Shown here piece by piece: positions 1-9,453 of a stretch of DNA of 64,000 bases. Source of the stretch: Prevotella sp. (GTDB lineage: Bacteria; Bacteroidota; Bacteroidia; Bacteroidales; Bacteroidaceae). The translations under genes were made by a program, and so were the position numbers. A model generated the notes under the pieces. The model ran no database searches. It was not told where the DNA came from and saw only the letters and a list, made by a program, of their open reading frames with translations. The stretch is taken from positions 1 through 64,000 of the forward strand of contig JAFZIY010000025.1 in the NCBI GenBank assembly GCA_017554105.1, read 5' to 3'. Position 1 is the stretch's first letter; each line of letters starts with the position of its first letter.

Positions 1-60
1 ATACATATATTTTGCACTTTCCTCACCTTGCTAACCTCGCTAACTTCTGAAAACCCCTTT

Positions 61-135
61 TGTTGACTTTGTTGACTGTTGACTTTGTTGACTATGTTGA
101 CTTTGGGTGTTGGGTGTTAGGTGTTGGGTGTTAGC
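61..135. repeat. Short tandem repeats (TTGAC and GGTGTTG units)
   Basis: Bases 61-100 repeat a gttgacttt-type unit several times, and 105-135 repeat ggtgttggg/ggtgttag units. The second block pairs with 190-211 as an inverted repeat of 22 bases with one mismatch (105-126 against 190-211). There is no spacer architecture, so this is not CRISPR. I see no gene in 1-295; function unknown. Confidence 0.7.
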
Positions 136-220
136 TAATTGCTTTGTTCAAGTGCCTCTGCTCTGGTGTATTTGCTTGAATGTGATAGCCAACACCTAAT
201 ACCCAACACCCATCACCCAA

Positions 221-336
221 GAAATCTTCCGACCTATTCCGACCTTGTCTCAAACGTCCTACTACAATGGGTTTGCGGGTATTTTAGAAACTCATTTCCG
301 ACCCAAAAAGGTCGGAAGATTTCGGGCTTTTTTCTT
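221..336 (+). terminator. Nested inverted repeats ending in a T-run, probable terminator of a gene left of the window
   Basis: A perfect 15-base inverted repeat pairs 221-235 with 309-323. A shorter 8-base one pairs 296-303 with 310-317 and is followed by a T-rich tract at 328-334. The two share their right arm, so they are mutually exclusive folds. The short hairpin plus T-run looks like an intrinsic terminator; the alternative pairing would break it. The upstream transcript is outside the window, so its role is inferred. Confidence 0.5.
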
Positions 337-365
337 GCAAAAAGTCGTTTGATTATGTATCTTTG
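335..365 (+). promoter_or_regulatory. Bacteroidetes-type promoter (distal, GH31 operon)
   Basis: TTG at 335-337, 20 bases, then TATCTTTG at 358-365, matching the Bacteroidetes -33/-7 pattern. Transcription from here would give a leader of about 280 nt before the GH31 start at 651. The leader holds a perfect 8-base hairpin (486-493 with 501-508). Confidence 0.5.
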
Positions 366-560
366 TATTGTCTTCAGACTACTAATGTCAAACCAATATA
401 TAAACAACGTCCAATGACCGTGTCACTCATCACCTCCAGCCCTCGCAATTGCCGCAGATGCTCTTGCAACAAGCCACTTTTCGCACTGCAAAAGGAGTCA
501 TTTTGCAGCATAACTGAAGAATCCCCGATAAAAAAGATTAATTCTGCAGGGATAATGTGG

Positions 561-588
561 TTGGTTTGCAGAAAAATTGCTATATTTG
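561..588 (+). promoter_or_regulatory. Bacteroidetes-type promoter (proximal, GH31 operon)
   Basis: TATATTTG at 581-588 is a perfect -7 element; a TTGG at 561 is a weak -33 candidate with a short 17-base spacer. The expected leader of about 55 nt supports the gene start at 651 rather than the longer reading frame that opens at 363. Confidence 0.5.
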
Positions 589-650
589 CAAACCATTTGA
601 GAAAAGTAACTAACAATCATAATAACATAACTAAACAAATCAAAAAAGAC

Positions 651-3590
651 ATGAGAGTCGCTAAATTCTTAGTATTTGCCACTTTGCTTATCGTGGCATT
701 AGGAGCAAATGCCGCAGTAAGGACGGAAGGCAATTGCGTGACTGTTGACGTGGAACAACCCGCTACCAATGGTGCGCGTGTGGTTTGCCTTGAGGTAATC
801 AACGACAACATAATCCGTGTGCGTGCCACCTCAGAGAGCTCACTCCCCAAGAAACAGGAGAGCCTGATGATAGTGAAGCAGACGTCAAAGCCACAGTTCA
901 CCACATCGGAGAAGGGTGACGTAGTGGAGGTTAAGGCCAAGAACATCACGGCACAGGTGAACAAGACCACAGGACAGATAACCTTCCTCGACGGCAACGG
1001 CAAGCGTCTGGCTAAGGAGACAAAGGACGGCAAGACATTCGAGCCCTTCAGGGTGCCCGACCGCGAGATAGGCAACGGCACGATTACCGAGGAGCAACGT
1101 AAAGGTCTTTCGTGGACACTGAAGTTCGAGAATCAGCCGGAGGCACTTTACGGTCTCGGACAGCATCAGGCGGAAGAACTGAACATGCACGGAAAGAACG
1201 AGGACCTTTTCCAGTATAACACAAAGGTGAGCATTCCTTTCGTGCTTAGCAACGCAGGCTACGGCATATTGTGGGACAGTTACAGCTATTGCCGTTTCGG
1301 AAATCCTAATGACTATCTGCAACTCAACCGTGCCTTCAAACTTTATGACAAGAAAGGCAAAGAAGGTCACCTCACGGGAACATACGTTGACAAAGATGGC
1401 AGGAAGGTGGTTCGTGATGAGGATTCCCTTTATTTCGAGTATGCCATGCCCGAGAAGTCGGAAGTGTGTAACCGTACCGACAACGGTGGCATTCAAAATC
1501 TGCCGAAGGGCTTCAGGTGCAACGGTGCCAGTGTGGTCTATGAGGGCTTCATTGAGGCTAACACGACAGAACTCTATCAGTTCATTCTCTATTACGCAGG
1601 CTACATGAAGGTGTATATTGGCGGCGAGGAAGTGGTGCCAGAGCGCTGGCGCACAGCATGGAACCCGAACACTTGGAAGTTCACGAAGCATCTGCGTCAG
1701 GGAGAGAGGACACACATACGCGTGGAGTGGCAGCCCGACGGCGACGTCTCCTATTGTGGTCTTCGTGTTTCTGAGCCCCGTACACGCGAGGAGCGTGAGC
1801 AGTTGTGCATCTGGAGTGAGATGAGTCGTGACATGGACTACTACTTCATTGCCGGTAACACTTTCGATGATATCATCTCCGGCTATCGCACACTTACAGG
1901 CAAGGCTCCCGTATATCCCAAGTGGGTGCTTGGCTTCTGGCAGAGTCGTGAGCGCTATAAGACTCAGGCTGAGATAGAGGAGACATTGGCAGAGTTCCGC
2001 AAGCGCCACATTCCTATTGACAATATCGTGCAGGACTGGAACTACTGGAAGGAGGACCAGTGGGGTAGCCATGTGTTCGAGGCTTCGCGATTCCCCAATC
2101 CCCAGCAGATGCTCGACAACGTGCATAAGATGAACGGAAGGTTCATGATCTCGGTATGGCCGAAGTTCTATGTCAATACCGACCATTATAAGGAACTTGA
2201 CAAGAACGGTTGGATGTACACTCAGGCTGTGAAGGACGATATTCACGACTGGGTAGGACCAGGCTATGTTGGTGGTTTCTATGATGCATACGATGCCGGT
2301 GCCCGTAAGATGTTCTGGAGGCAGATGGACGAGAACCTCTTCACGAAGTACAATCACGGCATTGATGCCTGGTGGATGGATGCCAGCGAGCCTAATGTGC
2401 GCGACTGCACTCCTATGTGGTATCGCAAGGCATTGTGCGGACCTACCGCACTGGGTTCTTCCACGGAGTATTTCAATGCCTATTCTGTAGTAAATGCCGA
2501 TGCAATATATAACGGACAGCGCACCGTCACCCCTAATCAGCGCGTGTTCCTGCTCACCCGTTCGGGCTTTGCCGGCGAGCAGCGTTACAGTACCGCCACA
2601 TGGAGTGGTGACATAGGTACCCGCTGGGAGGATATGAGGGCGCAGATGACGGCAGGACTCAACTATTCTATGTCAGGTATTCCTTTCTGGGGAATGGACC
2701 AAGGCGGTTTCTGCGTTGAGAACCGTTATGTGGCTGCCCAGCAGGAGTTTGACAGGACGGGTACAGAGAATGCCGACCTCACCGAGTGGCGCGAACTGCA
2801 GGCACGTTGGAACCAGTTTGGTTGCTTCATCCCTCTCTACCGTGCTCACGGTCAGTGGCCTTTGCGCGAGGTATGGAACATCGCACCTGAGAACCATCCA
2901 GCATACAAGACCATCGTGTGGTACGACAAGTTCCGCTATCGTCTGATGCCTTACCTCTATTCTATGGCAGGCTGGGCACACCTGAAGGACTATACTCTGA
3001 TGCGCGCATTGGTTATGGACTTCAATGGCGACAGCAATGTCTATGACATCCCCGACCAGTGGATGTTCGGTCCGGCATTCATGGCATGTCCTGTAGGCAA
3101 GTATAAGGCCCGCAACCGCTCGGTATATTTCCCGAAGCAGTGTGGGTGGTATGACCTCTATAGTGGCGATTATATCGCTGGCGGTCAGACGCTTGTTGTG
3201 GATGCTCCATACGAGCGCATCCCGGTGTTTGTTCGCGAAGGTTCGATAATACCTTACGGACCGGAGATGGAATGGAGCGACGAGAAACCGGCTGACAACA
3301 TCATACTCTATGTCTATGCAGGTGCCGACGGCAAGTTCCAGATATACGAGGACGAAGGAACCAACTATAACTACGAGAAAGGCAAGTATGCCACAATAGA
3401 TATTGCCTATGACGATGCCTCGCGCACTGTAACAATAGGTAAGACGGTAGGCTCTTATAGTGGTATGCCGAAGAACCGCAACTTCACTATCGTCTATTGC
3501 ACCAAGGACAATGCTCAGGAACTTACCTTTGAACCGACGAATGGAAAGACCGTGAAATACAACGGCAAGGAAGTAAGCGTGAAACTCTGA
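651..3590 (+). CDS. Exported GH31 alpha-xylosidase-type glycosidase with PA14 insert
   Basis: A glycoside hydrolase of about 979 residues, first gene of a three-glycosidase run. The start at 651 begins a clear signal peptide (MRVAKFLVFATLLIVALGANA) and lies just downstream of a promoter; the frame is open back to 363 but that part has no secretory or enzymatic character. The N-terminal beta domain is followed by a PA14-like insert at about residues 264-380, then the GH31 barrel. The likely nucleophile is Asp577 in WWMDASEP and the acid/base Asp654 in WSGDIGTRWEDM. GH31 enzymes carrying a PA14 insert include the xyloglucan alpha-xylosidases of Bacteroides ovatus and Cellvibrio, so release of alpha-xylose from xyloglucan oligosaccharides is the best guess. 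Substrate is inferred, the family is secure. Confidence 0.9.
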   Translation: MRVAKFLVFATLLIVALGANAAVRTEGNCVTVDVEQPATNGARVVCLEVINDNIIRVRATSESSLPKKQESLMIVKQTSKPQFTTSEKGDVVEVKAKNITAQVNKTTGQITFLDGNGKRLAKETKDGKTFEPFRVPDREIGNGTITEEQRKGLSWTLKFENQPEALYGLGQHQAEELNMHGKNEDLFQYNTKVSIPFVLSNAGYGILWDSYSYCRFGNPNDYLQLNRAFKLYDKKGKEGHLTGTYVDKDGRKVVRDEDSLYFEYAMPEKSEVCNRTDNGGIQNLPKGFRCNGASVVYEGFIEANTTELYQFILYYAGYMKVYIGGEEVVPERWRTAWNPNTWKFTKHLRQGERTHIRVEWQPDGDVSYCGLRVSEPRTREEREQLCIWSEMSRDMDYYFIAGNTFDDIISGYRTLTGKAPVYPKWVLGFWQSRERYKTQAEIEETLAEFRKRHIPIDNIVQDWNYWKEDQWGSHVFEASRFPNPQQMLDNVHKMNGRFMISVWPKFYVNTDHYKELDKNGWMYTQAVKDDIHDWVGPGYVGGFYDAYDAGARKMFWRQMDENLFTKYNHGIDAWWMDASEPNVRDCTPMWYRKALCGPTALGSSTEYFNAYSVVNADAIYNGQRTVTPNQRVFLLTRSGFAGEQRYSTATWSGDIGTRWEDMRAQMTAGLNYSMSGIPFWGMDQGGFCVENRYVAAQQEFDRTGTENADLTEWRELQARWNQFGCFIPLYRAHGQWPLREVWNIAPENHPAYKTIVWYDKFRYRLMPYLYSMAGWAHLKDYTLMRALVMDFNGDSNVYDIPDQWMFGPAFMACPVGKYKARNRSVYFPKQCGWYDLYSGDYIAGGQTLVVDAPYERIPVFVREGSIIPYGPEMEWSDEKPADNIILYVYAGADGKFQIYEDEGTNYNYEKGKYATIDIAYDDASRTVTIGKTVGSYSGMPKNRNFTIVYCTKDNAQELTFEPTNGKTVKYNGKEVSVKL

Positions 3591-3595
3591 ACGAG

Positions 3596-5995
3596 ATGAG
3601 CATGATGAGAAAATCCCTAATAGTCCTATTTGCCATTCTCATGGCAATGCCAGCGATGGCGCGTGAGCGCAAATGCTTTGACAGTAACTGGTCGTTCGTG
3701 CTCGATGAAAAGATGACTGCCGAGCAGGCATTTGTAGCCGAAGGATGGCGACAACTGAACCTTCCACACGACTGGGCCATAGAGGGCGACTTCTATGCAG
3801 GTAATCCCAGTGGTGCCGGAGGCGGTGCATTGCCTGGCGGAGTGGGGTGGTACAAGAAGTCGTTCACCATTGCCGCGAAAGAACTTAAGGACCAGAAATT
3901 CTTTATAGAGTTCGACGGCGTCTATATGAACAGTACCGTGTGGCTCAATGGTCATGAACTGGGTATCCGCCCGTACGGCTACAGTTCTTTCGAATATGAG
4001 ATGACTCCTTATCTGAAGGAAGGCGACAACTGCATTGTAGTGAAGGTGGATAACAGCGACCAGCCTAACTCGCGCTGGTATAGCGGTTGCGGCATCTATC
4101 GTCATGTGTGGCTTACGAAAGCCGCAACGACCCATGTGGCACATTGGGGTACTCACGTGACCGCACAGAAGGAGAAGAGCGGTTGGGTGGTCGATATAAA
4201 TGTCACCCTCGACGGCGGTAATGCCGATGTGCAGAACACCCTGCTTGATGCAGGTGGCAGGATTGTGGGCAAGTCAAAGGGCCTACGGTCTCGCATAAAC
4301 GTTGATAATCCACATCTGTGGTCGGTGGAGAATCCTTATATATATACCGTGAAGACCGAGGTGTTGAAAGGAAAGAAGGTTGTTGACACATACGAGACGA
4401 CAACTGGCTTCCGTGATTTCAAGTTCGACCCTGAGACAGGTTTCTGGCTTAACGGGAAGAACTTCAAACTCAACGGTGTATGCGAGCATCACGACCTGGG
4501 CTGCCTCGGTGCTGCTTTCTCAGAGGATGCCATGCACAGGAAACTGACCATACTGAAGCAGATGGGTGTGAATGCCATACGCTGCTCCCATAATCCTCCA
4601 GCACCCGAACTGCTTGCACTATGCGACACTATGGGACTGGTGGTCATGGATGAGTCGTTCGATATGTGGCGCCGCAAGAAGACGCAGAATGACTATGCGC
4701 GTTTCTTCGACGAGTGGCACGAACGCGACCTCACCGACCTTGTGTTGCGCGACCGCAACCACCCTTCGGTGATGATGTGGAGCATCGGCAACGAGGTGCT
4801 TGAGCAGTGGTCGTCGGCAGAGGCGGACACGTTGACACTGGAACAGGCGAACCTCATACTCAATGCCGGTCACGACGCCTCGACACTTGCGAAGGAAGGC
4901 GAGATGAGCGTCAACTCCCTGCTAACCCTGCACCTTGCAGAGATAGTGAAGCGACACGACACCACGCGCCCAATCACGGCAGGATGCAATGAACCAAATC
5001 CCAACAACCACCTCTTCAAGAGCGGTGCGATAGACATCATAGGATTCAACTATCATCACCAGTGGGTGAAGGACGTGCCGAAGAATTTCCCAGGCAAGCC
5101 TTTCATCTTCAGCGAGAGTGTCTCGGCATTGCAGACGCGGGGTTATTACATGATGCCCAGCGACTCGGTGTATGTGGCACCCAAGCAGTGGTGGCTGCCA
5201 TATACCGACCCCTCGTTCATGTGCTCTGCCTATGATAACATGCACGCCTCGTGGAGTTCTACCCATGAGGAGACGTGGGATGTGGTGAAACACACGCCAT
5301 ACGTCGGAGGACAGTTTATCTGGACAGGCTTCGACTATATTGGCGAACCAACGCCATATGGCTTCCCCGCACGCAGTAGTTATTTCGGTATTATCGACCT
5401 TGCGGGCTTCCCGAAGGACGTATATTATATGTATCAGAGCGAGTGGACGGAGAAGCCGGTGCTTCATCTCTTCCCTCACTGGAACTGGTTGCCGGGGCAG
5501 ACCATCGATATGTGGTGCTATTATAACAATGCCGACGAGGTGGAACTGTTCGTGAACGGCAAGAGCCAGGGCGTCAGGACAAAGGACGAGCACACATATC
5601 ATGTGATGTGGCGTGTGGAATACCAGCCGGGAGAAGTGAGGGTGGTGGCACGCAAAGGCGGCAGGAACGTGGGAGAACAGACCATATGCACTGCCTCGAC
5701 GGCACATCATCTGCGTCTCACTCCCGACAAGCACGGAAACACGACGTTCGTGACCGTGGAGGTGGTTGACAAGGACGGCAATCTTTGTCCCTGGGCTACG
5801 GACATGGTATATTTTAATACACCGAAGGGACTGGAGATTATCGGTGTTGACAACGGCTGCCAGACCTCAATGGAACGCTTCAAGGACAACAAGCGTGCCG
5901 CGTTCTTCGGCAAGTGCCTTGTGGTGGTCAAGGGTAGTGGAACGCTGAAGGCACAGGCAATGGGACTGCAGGATAGCAGTCTGATTATTGAATAA
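3596..5995 (+). CDS. Exported GH2 glycosidase (beta-galactosidase-like)
   Basis: A GH2 enzyme of 799 residues starting five bases after the GH31 stop, hence co-transcribed. It begins with a signal peptide ending near AMPAMA. The order is sugar-binding jelly roll (about 25-190), Ig-like domain (200-290), TIM barrel (295-600), a DUF4982-type domain (about 620-690) and a further Ig-like tail. Acid/base Glu400 lies in WSIGNEVLEQW and nucleophile Glu507 in FSESVSA. GH2 covers beta-galactosidases, beta-glucuronidases and beta-mannosidases; next to two GH31 enzymes, beta-galactosidase on xyloglucan side chains is the favoured role, though not proven by sequence. A second possible ATG (M3) would shorten it by two residues only. 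Confidence 0.9.
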   Translation: MSMMRKSLIVLFAILMAMPAMARERKCFDSNWSFVLDEKMTAEQAFVAEGWRQLNLPHDWAIEGDFYAGNPSGAGGGALPGGVGWYKKSFTIAAKELKDQKFFIEFDGVYMNSTVWLNGHELGIRPYGYSSFEYEMTPYLKEGDNCIVVKVDNSDQPNSRWYSGCGIYRHVWLTKAATTHVAHWGTHVTAQKEKSGWVVDINVTLDGGNADVQNTLLDAGGRIVGKSKGLRSRINVDNPHLWSVENPYIYTVKTEVLKGKKVVDTYETTTGFRDFKFDPETGFWLNGKNFKLNGVCEHHDLGCLGAAFSEDAMHRKLTILKQMGVNAIRCSHNPPAPELLALCDTMGLVVMDESFDMWRRKKTQNDYARFFDEWHERDLTDLVLRDRNHPSVMMWSIGNEVLEQWSSAEADTLTLEQANLILNAGHDASTLAKEGEMSVNSLLTLHLAEIVKRHDTTRPITAGCNEPNPNNHLFKSGAIDIIGFNYHHQWVKDVPKNFPGKPFIFSESVSALQTRGYYMMPSDSVYVAPKQWWLPYTDPSFMCSAYDNMHASWSSTHEETWDVVKHTPYVGGQFIWTGFDYIGEPTPYGFPARSSYFGIIDLAGFPKDVYYMYQSEWTEKPVLHLFPHWNWLPGQTIDMWCYYNNADEVELFVNGKSQGVRTKDEHTYHVMWRVEYQPGEVRVVARKGGRNVGEQTICTASTAHHLRLTPDKHGNTTFVTVEVVDKDGNLCPWATDMVYFNTPKGLEIIGVDNGCQTSMERFKDNKRAAFFGKCLVVVKGSGTLKAQAMGLQDSSLIIE

Positions 5996-6043
5996 CAATT
6001 ATCATGGCGTTCCTTTGTGTGCGCTGTTTATAAGTACATACCT

Positions 6044-8410
6044 ATGAAAAGAATTATAAGTGTGCTGTGTGTGCTCTGTTGTGCGTCAGCCATGCAGGCA
6101 CAGGTCAAGACAAACGCAGGAGTGCAGTATCTCATGAACGGTCAGAAAGACATGTCGGGAGACTTCTGCGACCTTTCAAACACCTATTTCTTTGCCGATA
6201 GTCTGACGTCCTTCAACACCTCCGACGCCACGGGAAAGGTTATGTGGAAGCGTTACCGTCTGGCTCCGCGTCAGGCATTCAATCTCAACGGCTACTGGCC
6301 AGTGCCGCTGCAGCAACTCGATTTCCCTGATGCGGCATACGACAACGACCCTCAACTGAAGATACAGTTGCGCTTTGTGACACCGCGCACGGTGCGTGTG
6401 ACGATGCTCACATCACCCATAGAGCCACGTGAGGACGATGCCAACGACGTGATGTTGGCAGGTGTTCCCAAGACCGATAACTCATGGCGTGTGTCGCAGT
6501 CGGGAAACACCATCAGTTACAGCAGCGCCTTCGGCACGATAGAGATTCAGAAATACCCGTGGCGCCTTATTGTAAAGGATGCCAAGGGCAAGATACTCAC
6601 ACAGTCGCGCCATATCATCGACAACGACTCCACACAGGTGAAGTTGCTGCCGTTCACATTTATAAAGCGAGGCAGTGACAACTCACGAAGCATAAACCCC
6701 GTTTTCTCGCTCGCTCCGGGAGAGCGCATCTACGGCTGTGGCGAGAGTTTCACGAAACTCGACAAGGTAGGGCAGAAGGTACACCTCTCCGTCACCGACC
6801 CTCAGGGACCAGAGACTGACGGAATGTACAAGCCCGTGCCTTTCTTCTTCAGCAACCGTGGCTATGGCATTTTCATGCACACCTCGGCACCCGTGACATG
6901 TGACTTCGGTGCCAGTTACATAGGGGCCGACCGCCTCTTCATGGCTGATGAGACGATGGACTTCTTCATCTTCTTCGGAGAGCCGAAGGACATCCTCAAC
7001 GAATATACCGACATCGTGGGAAAGTCGCCAATGCTGCCACTGTGGACCTTCGGCACATGGATGAGCCGCATCACCTATTTCTCACAAGACGAGGGCATGG
7101 ACATCGCCCACAAGATACGCGAGAACAAGATACCGTGTGACGTCATACACTTCGATACCGGATGGTTCGACGTTGACTGGCAATGCGACTACGAGTTCTC
7201 AAAGAATCGCTTTAAGAATCCTGTGAAAATGCTTAAGGATATGGACGATATGGGATTCCATACATGCTTGTGGCAACTGCCGTACTTCACACCCAAGAAC
7301 CGTTATTTCCGCGAGATTGTAGATGGCGGCATGCATGTGAAAAACGAGAACGGAGGCATGCCATACGAGGATGCCGTGCTCGACCTCAGCAACCCCAAGA
7401 CCGTGCAATGGTATCAGGAGAAGATAGGCGGTCTTATCAAGCAGGGCGTTGATGTAATTAAGTGCGACTTCGGCGAGGCGGCACCCTATAACGGCATCTA
7501 CTATAGCGGCAAGACAGGACTCTATGAGCACAATCTCTATCCCGTGCGCTATAACAAGGCATTGTGGGAGGCCGTGAAGAAATATACCGATGAGCGTGAC
7601 GCAAAATCACCCAACATCCAAAACGGCGTTATCTGGGCACGCTCGGCATGGGCTGGCTCACAGCGTTACCCGCTACACTGGGGCGGTGACGCGGCGACGA
7701 CAAACACCGGTATGCTCGGCGACCTCCGCGGCGGCATCTCCTTCGGTCTCAGCGGCTTCTCATTCTGGAGTCACGACATGGGAGGCTTCGTCACCGCGTC
7801 GCCTGAGGACATCTACCGTCGCTGGCTGCCCTTCGGCTTCCTAAGCAGTCACACCCGCGCTCATGGTGCTCCGCCCACTGAGCCGTGGCTTATCAGCGAG
7901 AGTTTCACCGAGGCATTCCGCAAGAGTGCTGAGATGAAATACCGTCTCATGCCATACGTCTATTCACAAGCAAAGGACTGCACCGAGCGCGGACTGCCCA
8001 TGGTGCGTGCGTTGTTCGTGGAGTTCCCCGACGATCCTGGCGCATGGCTGGTGGAGGATGAGTATATGTTCGGCTCCCAAATACTCGTGGCACCGCTCCT
8101 TGAGAGTGGTGACAGCCGTATGTGCTATCTTCCCAGGGGCAAGTGGCACGACTATCAGACGGGAGCCATCTACGACGGAGGCTATCAGACCATCACCGTG
8201 GGCGAGATACCTGCCGTCATCCTCGTGCGCGACGGCTCCGCCATACCGCATGTCCCCGTGGCACAGCACACAGGCGACATCGACTGGAGCAAGCTCGAGT
8301 GGAAACACTACGTCTCCTCTCCTTCCGGCAAGGCCGAGGGAATACTTCTCAGACCAGGCAATGACAGGCTCGAAGAGTATGTTTATAACTTGGGGGTTGC
8401 AGTGAAATAG
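6044..8410 (+). CDS. Exported GH31 alpha-xylosidase, YicI type
   Basis: 788 residues from the ATG at 6044, which starts a signal peptide (MKRIISVLCVLCCASAMQAQ); the frame is open for nine more codons upstream but those would spoil the signal. The catalytic barrel carries the nucleophile Asp475 in IKCDFGEA and the acid/base Asp549 in HWGGDAATT, both close to the arrangement in E. coli YicI, which removes alpha-xylose from isoprimeverose-type ends. No PA14 insert is present, unlike the first GH31 of the operon, so the two are divergent enzymes rather than a recent duplication. It follows the GH2 gene by 48 bases and is closed by a terminator at 8417, making it the last gene of the set. Confidence 0.9.
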   Translation: MKRIISVLCVLCCASAMQAQVKTNAGVQYLMNGQKDMSGDFCDLSNTYFFADSLTSFNTSDATGKVMWKRYRLAPRQAFNLNGYWPVPLQQLDFPDAAYDNDPQLKIQLRFVTPRTVRVTMLTSPIEPREDDANDVMLAGVPKTDNSWRVSQSGNTISYSSAFGTIEIQKYPWRLIVKDAKGKILTQSRHIIDNDSTQVKLLPFTFIKRGSDNSRSINPVFSLAPGERIYGCGESFTKLDKVGQKVHLSVTDPQGPETDGMYKPVPFFFSNRGYGIFMHTSAPVTCDFGASYIGADRLFMADETMDFFIFFGEPKDILNEYTDIVGKSPMLPLWTFGTWMSRITYFSQDEGMDIAHKIRENKIPCDVIHFDTGWFDVDWQCDYEFSKNRFKNPVKMLKDMDDMGFHTCLWQLPYFTPKNRYFREIVDGGMHVKNENGGMPYEDAVLDLSNPKTVQWYQEKIGGLIKQGVDVIKCDFGEAAPYNGIYYSGKTGLYEHNLYPVRYNKALWEAVKKYTDERDAKSPNIQNGVIWARSAWAGSQRYPLHWGGDAATTNTGMLGDLRGGISFGLSGFSFWSHDMGGFVTASPEDIYRRWLPFGFLSSHTRAHGAPPTEPWLISESFTEAFRKSAEMKYRLMPYVYSQAKDCTERGLPMVRALFVEFPDDPGAWLVEDEYMFGSQILVAPLLESGDSRMCYLPRGKWHDYQTGAIYDGGYQTITVGEIPAVILVRDGSAIPHVPVAQHTGDIDWSKLEWKHYVSSPSGKAEGILLRPGNDRLEEYVYNLGVAVK

Positions 8411-8416
8411 AGAAGA

Positions 8417-8446
8417 GGGCGGGATGTTATCCTGCCCTTTTTCTTT
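8417..8446 (+). terminator. Intrinsic terminator after the glycosidase operon
   Basis: An 8-base stem (gggcggga with tcctgccc, one G-T pair) with a five-base loop at 8417-8437, followed by a long T-rich tract. Confidence 0.85.
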
Positions 8447-8455
8447 TTCTTTTTC

Positions 8456-8485
8456 TTTGTTTTTCAAATAAAATATTTATCTTTG
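8456..8485 (+). promoter_or_regulatory. miaA promoter
   Basis: TTTG at 8456-8459, 18 bases, TATCTTTG at 8478-8485. Only five bases separate the -7 box from the miaA ATG at 8491, so the expected start site falls on or next to the start codon. Confidence 0.65.
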
Positions 8486-8490
8486 CAGCC

Positions 8491-9420
8491 ATGATAACGA
8501 TACTCGGTCCTACTGCATGTGGCAAGACCACACTGGCGGCGCATCTCGCGGCGCGCATCGGTGGGGAGATTATCTCTGCCGACAGCCGTCAGGTGTATCG
8601 TCGCATGGACATAGGAACGGGCAAGGACCTCGACGACTATGTCGTTGACGGCAAGCAGATACCATATCATTTGATAGACATCATGGAGCCTGGCACGAAG
8701 TATAACCTATTCCAGTATCAGCAGGACTTCCACGATGCGTACAATGACATTCGGAGTAGGGGAGCGGAGCCCATCCTCTGCGGTGGTACGGGCCTCTACA
8801 TCGAGGCGGCGCTGAAGGGCTATGCGCTCTCGCCGGTGCCACAGAATGCGGAACTAAGGGCAAGTCTTGAGGGAAAGAGTCTAGAGGAACTCACCTCCAT
8901 GCTCGTCCTCCTAAAGCAGAAGAACGGCTCTACGATGCACAACACCACTGACGTCGATACCGCACAGCGCGCCATACGTGCAATAGAGATAGAGACGTAC
9001 AATGCGGAGCATCCTATGCCGGAGAGGCAGTTGCCCGGCGTTGAGTCGCTTGTCATAGGAGTGAACATCGACCGCGAGGCACGTCGTGAGCGCATCACAC
9101 AGCGACTGCGCCAGCGCCTTGAGAACGGCATGGTGGAGGAGATACGCACCATCATAGACAGCGGCGTGGCGCCCGAAGACCTCATCTATTACGGTCTCGA
9201 GTACAAGTATGTCACCGAGTATGTCATAGGAAAGACCTCATACGAGGAGATGTTCCGCGCCCTCGAGATAGCCATACATCAGTTTGCCAAGCGGCAGATG
9301 ACATGGTTCCGGGGCATGGAGCGCCGCGGCACAGTGATACACTGGATAGACGCCAGCCTCCCCATGGAGGAGAAGATAGACTGCATCCTGGCGTTGCGTG
9401 ACGCCGAACACCACACATAG
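8491..9420 (+). CDS. miaA: tRNA dimethylallyltransferase
   Basis: 309 residues, normal for MiaA, the cytoplasmic enzyme that adds an isopentenyl group to A37 of tRNAs reading UNN codons. The P-loop GPTACGKTT is at residues 6-14, followed by the family signature SADSRQVYRRMDIGTGK. The start codon is the first possible and directly follows a promoter -7 box, with no room for a Shine-Dalgarno site, so translation is probably leaderless. The gene downstream starts 33 bases later and may be co-transcribed. Nothing is missing from the expected family core. Confidence 0.97.
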   Translation: MITILGPTACGKTTLAAHLAARIGGEIISADSRQVYRRMDIGTGKDLDDYVVDGKQIPYHLIDIMEPGTKYNLFQYQQDFHDAYNDIRSRGAEPILCGGTGLYIEAALKGYALSPVPQNAELRASLEGKSLEELTSMLVLLKQKNGSTMHNTTDVDTAQRAIRAIEIETYNAEHPMPERQLPGVESLVIGVNIDREARRERITQRLRQRLENGMVEEIRTIIDSGVAPEDLIYYGLEYKYVTEYVIGKTSYEEMFRALEIAIHQFAKRQMTWFRGMERRGTVIHWIDASLPMEEKIDCILALRDAEHHT

Positions 9421-9453
9421 CGAAGAATATAGAGTACTCTAAATATACTACAC

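Noticed and set aside
61-135. CRISPR array
   Set aside because: Units are short and contiguous, without spacers of even length, and no cas genes are present.
363-650. N-terminal extension of the GH31 protein
   Set aside because: It runs through the promoter at 581, lacks secretory character, and the signal peptide starts at 651.
885-2357. 490-codon antisense open frame opposite the first GH31 gene
   Set aside because: It mirrors the codon bias of the real gene, has no promoter or domain, and the plus-strand frame has full catalytic motifs.
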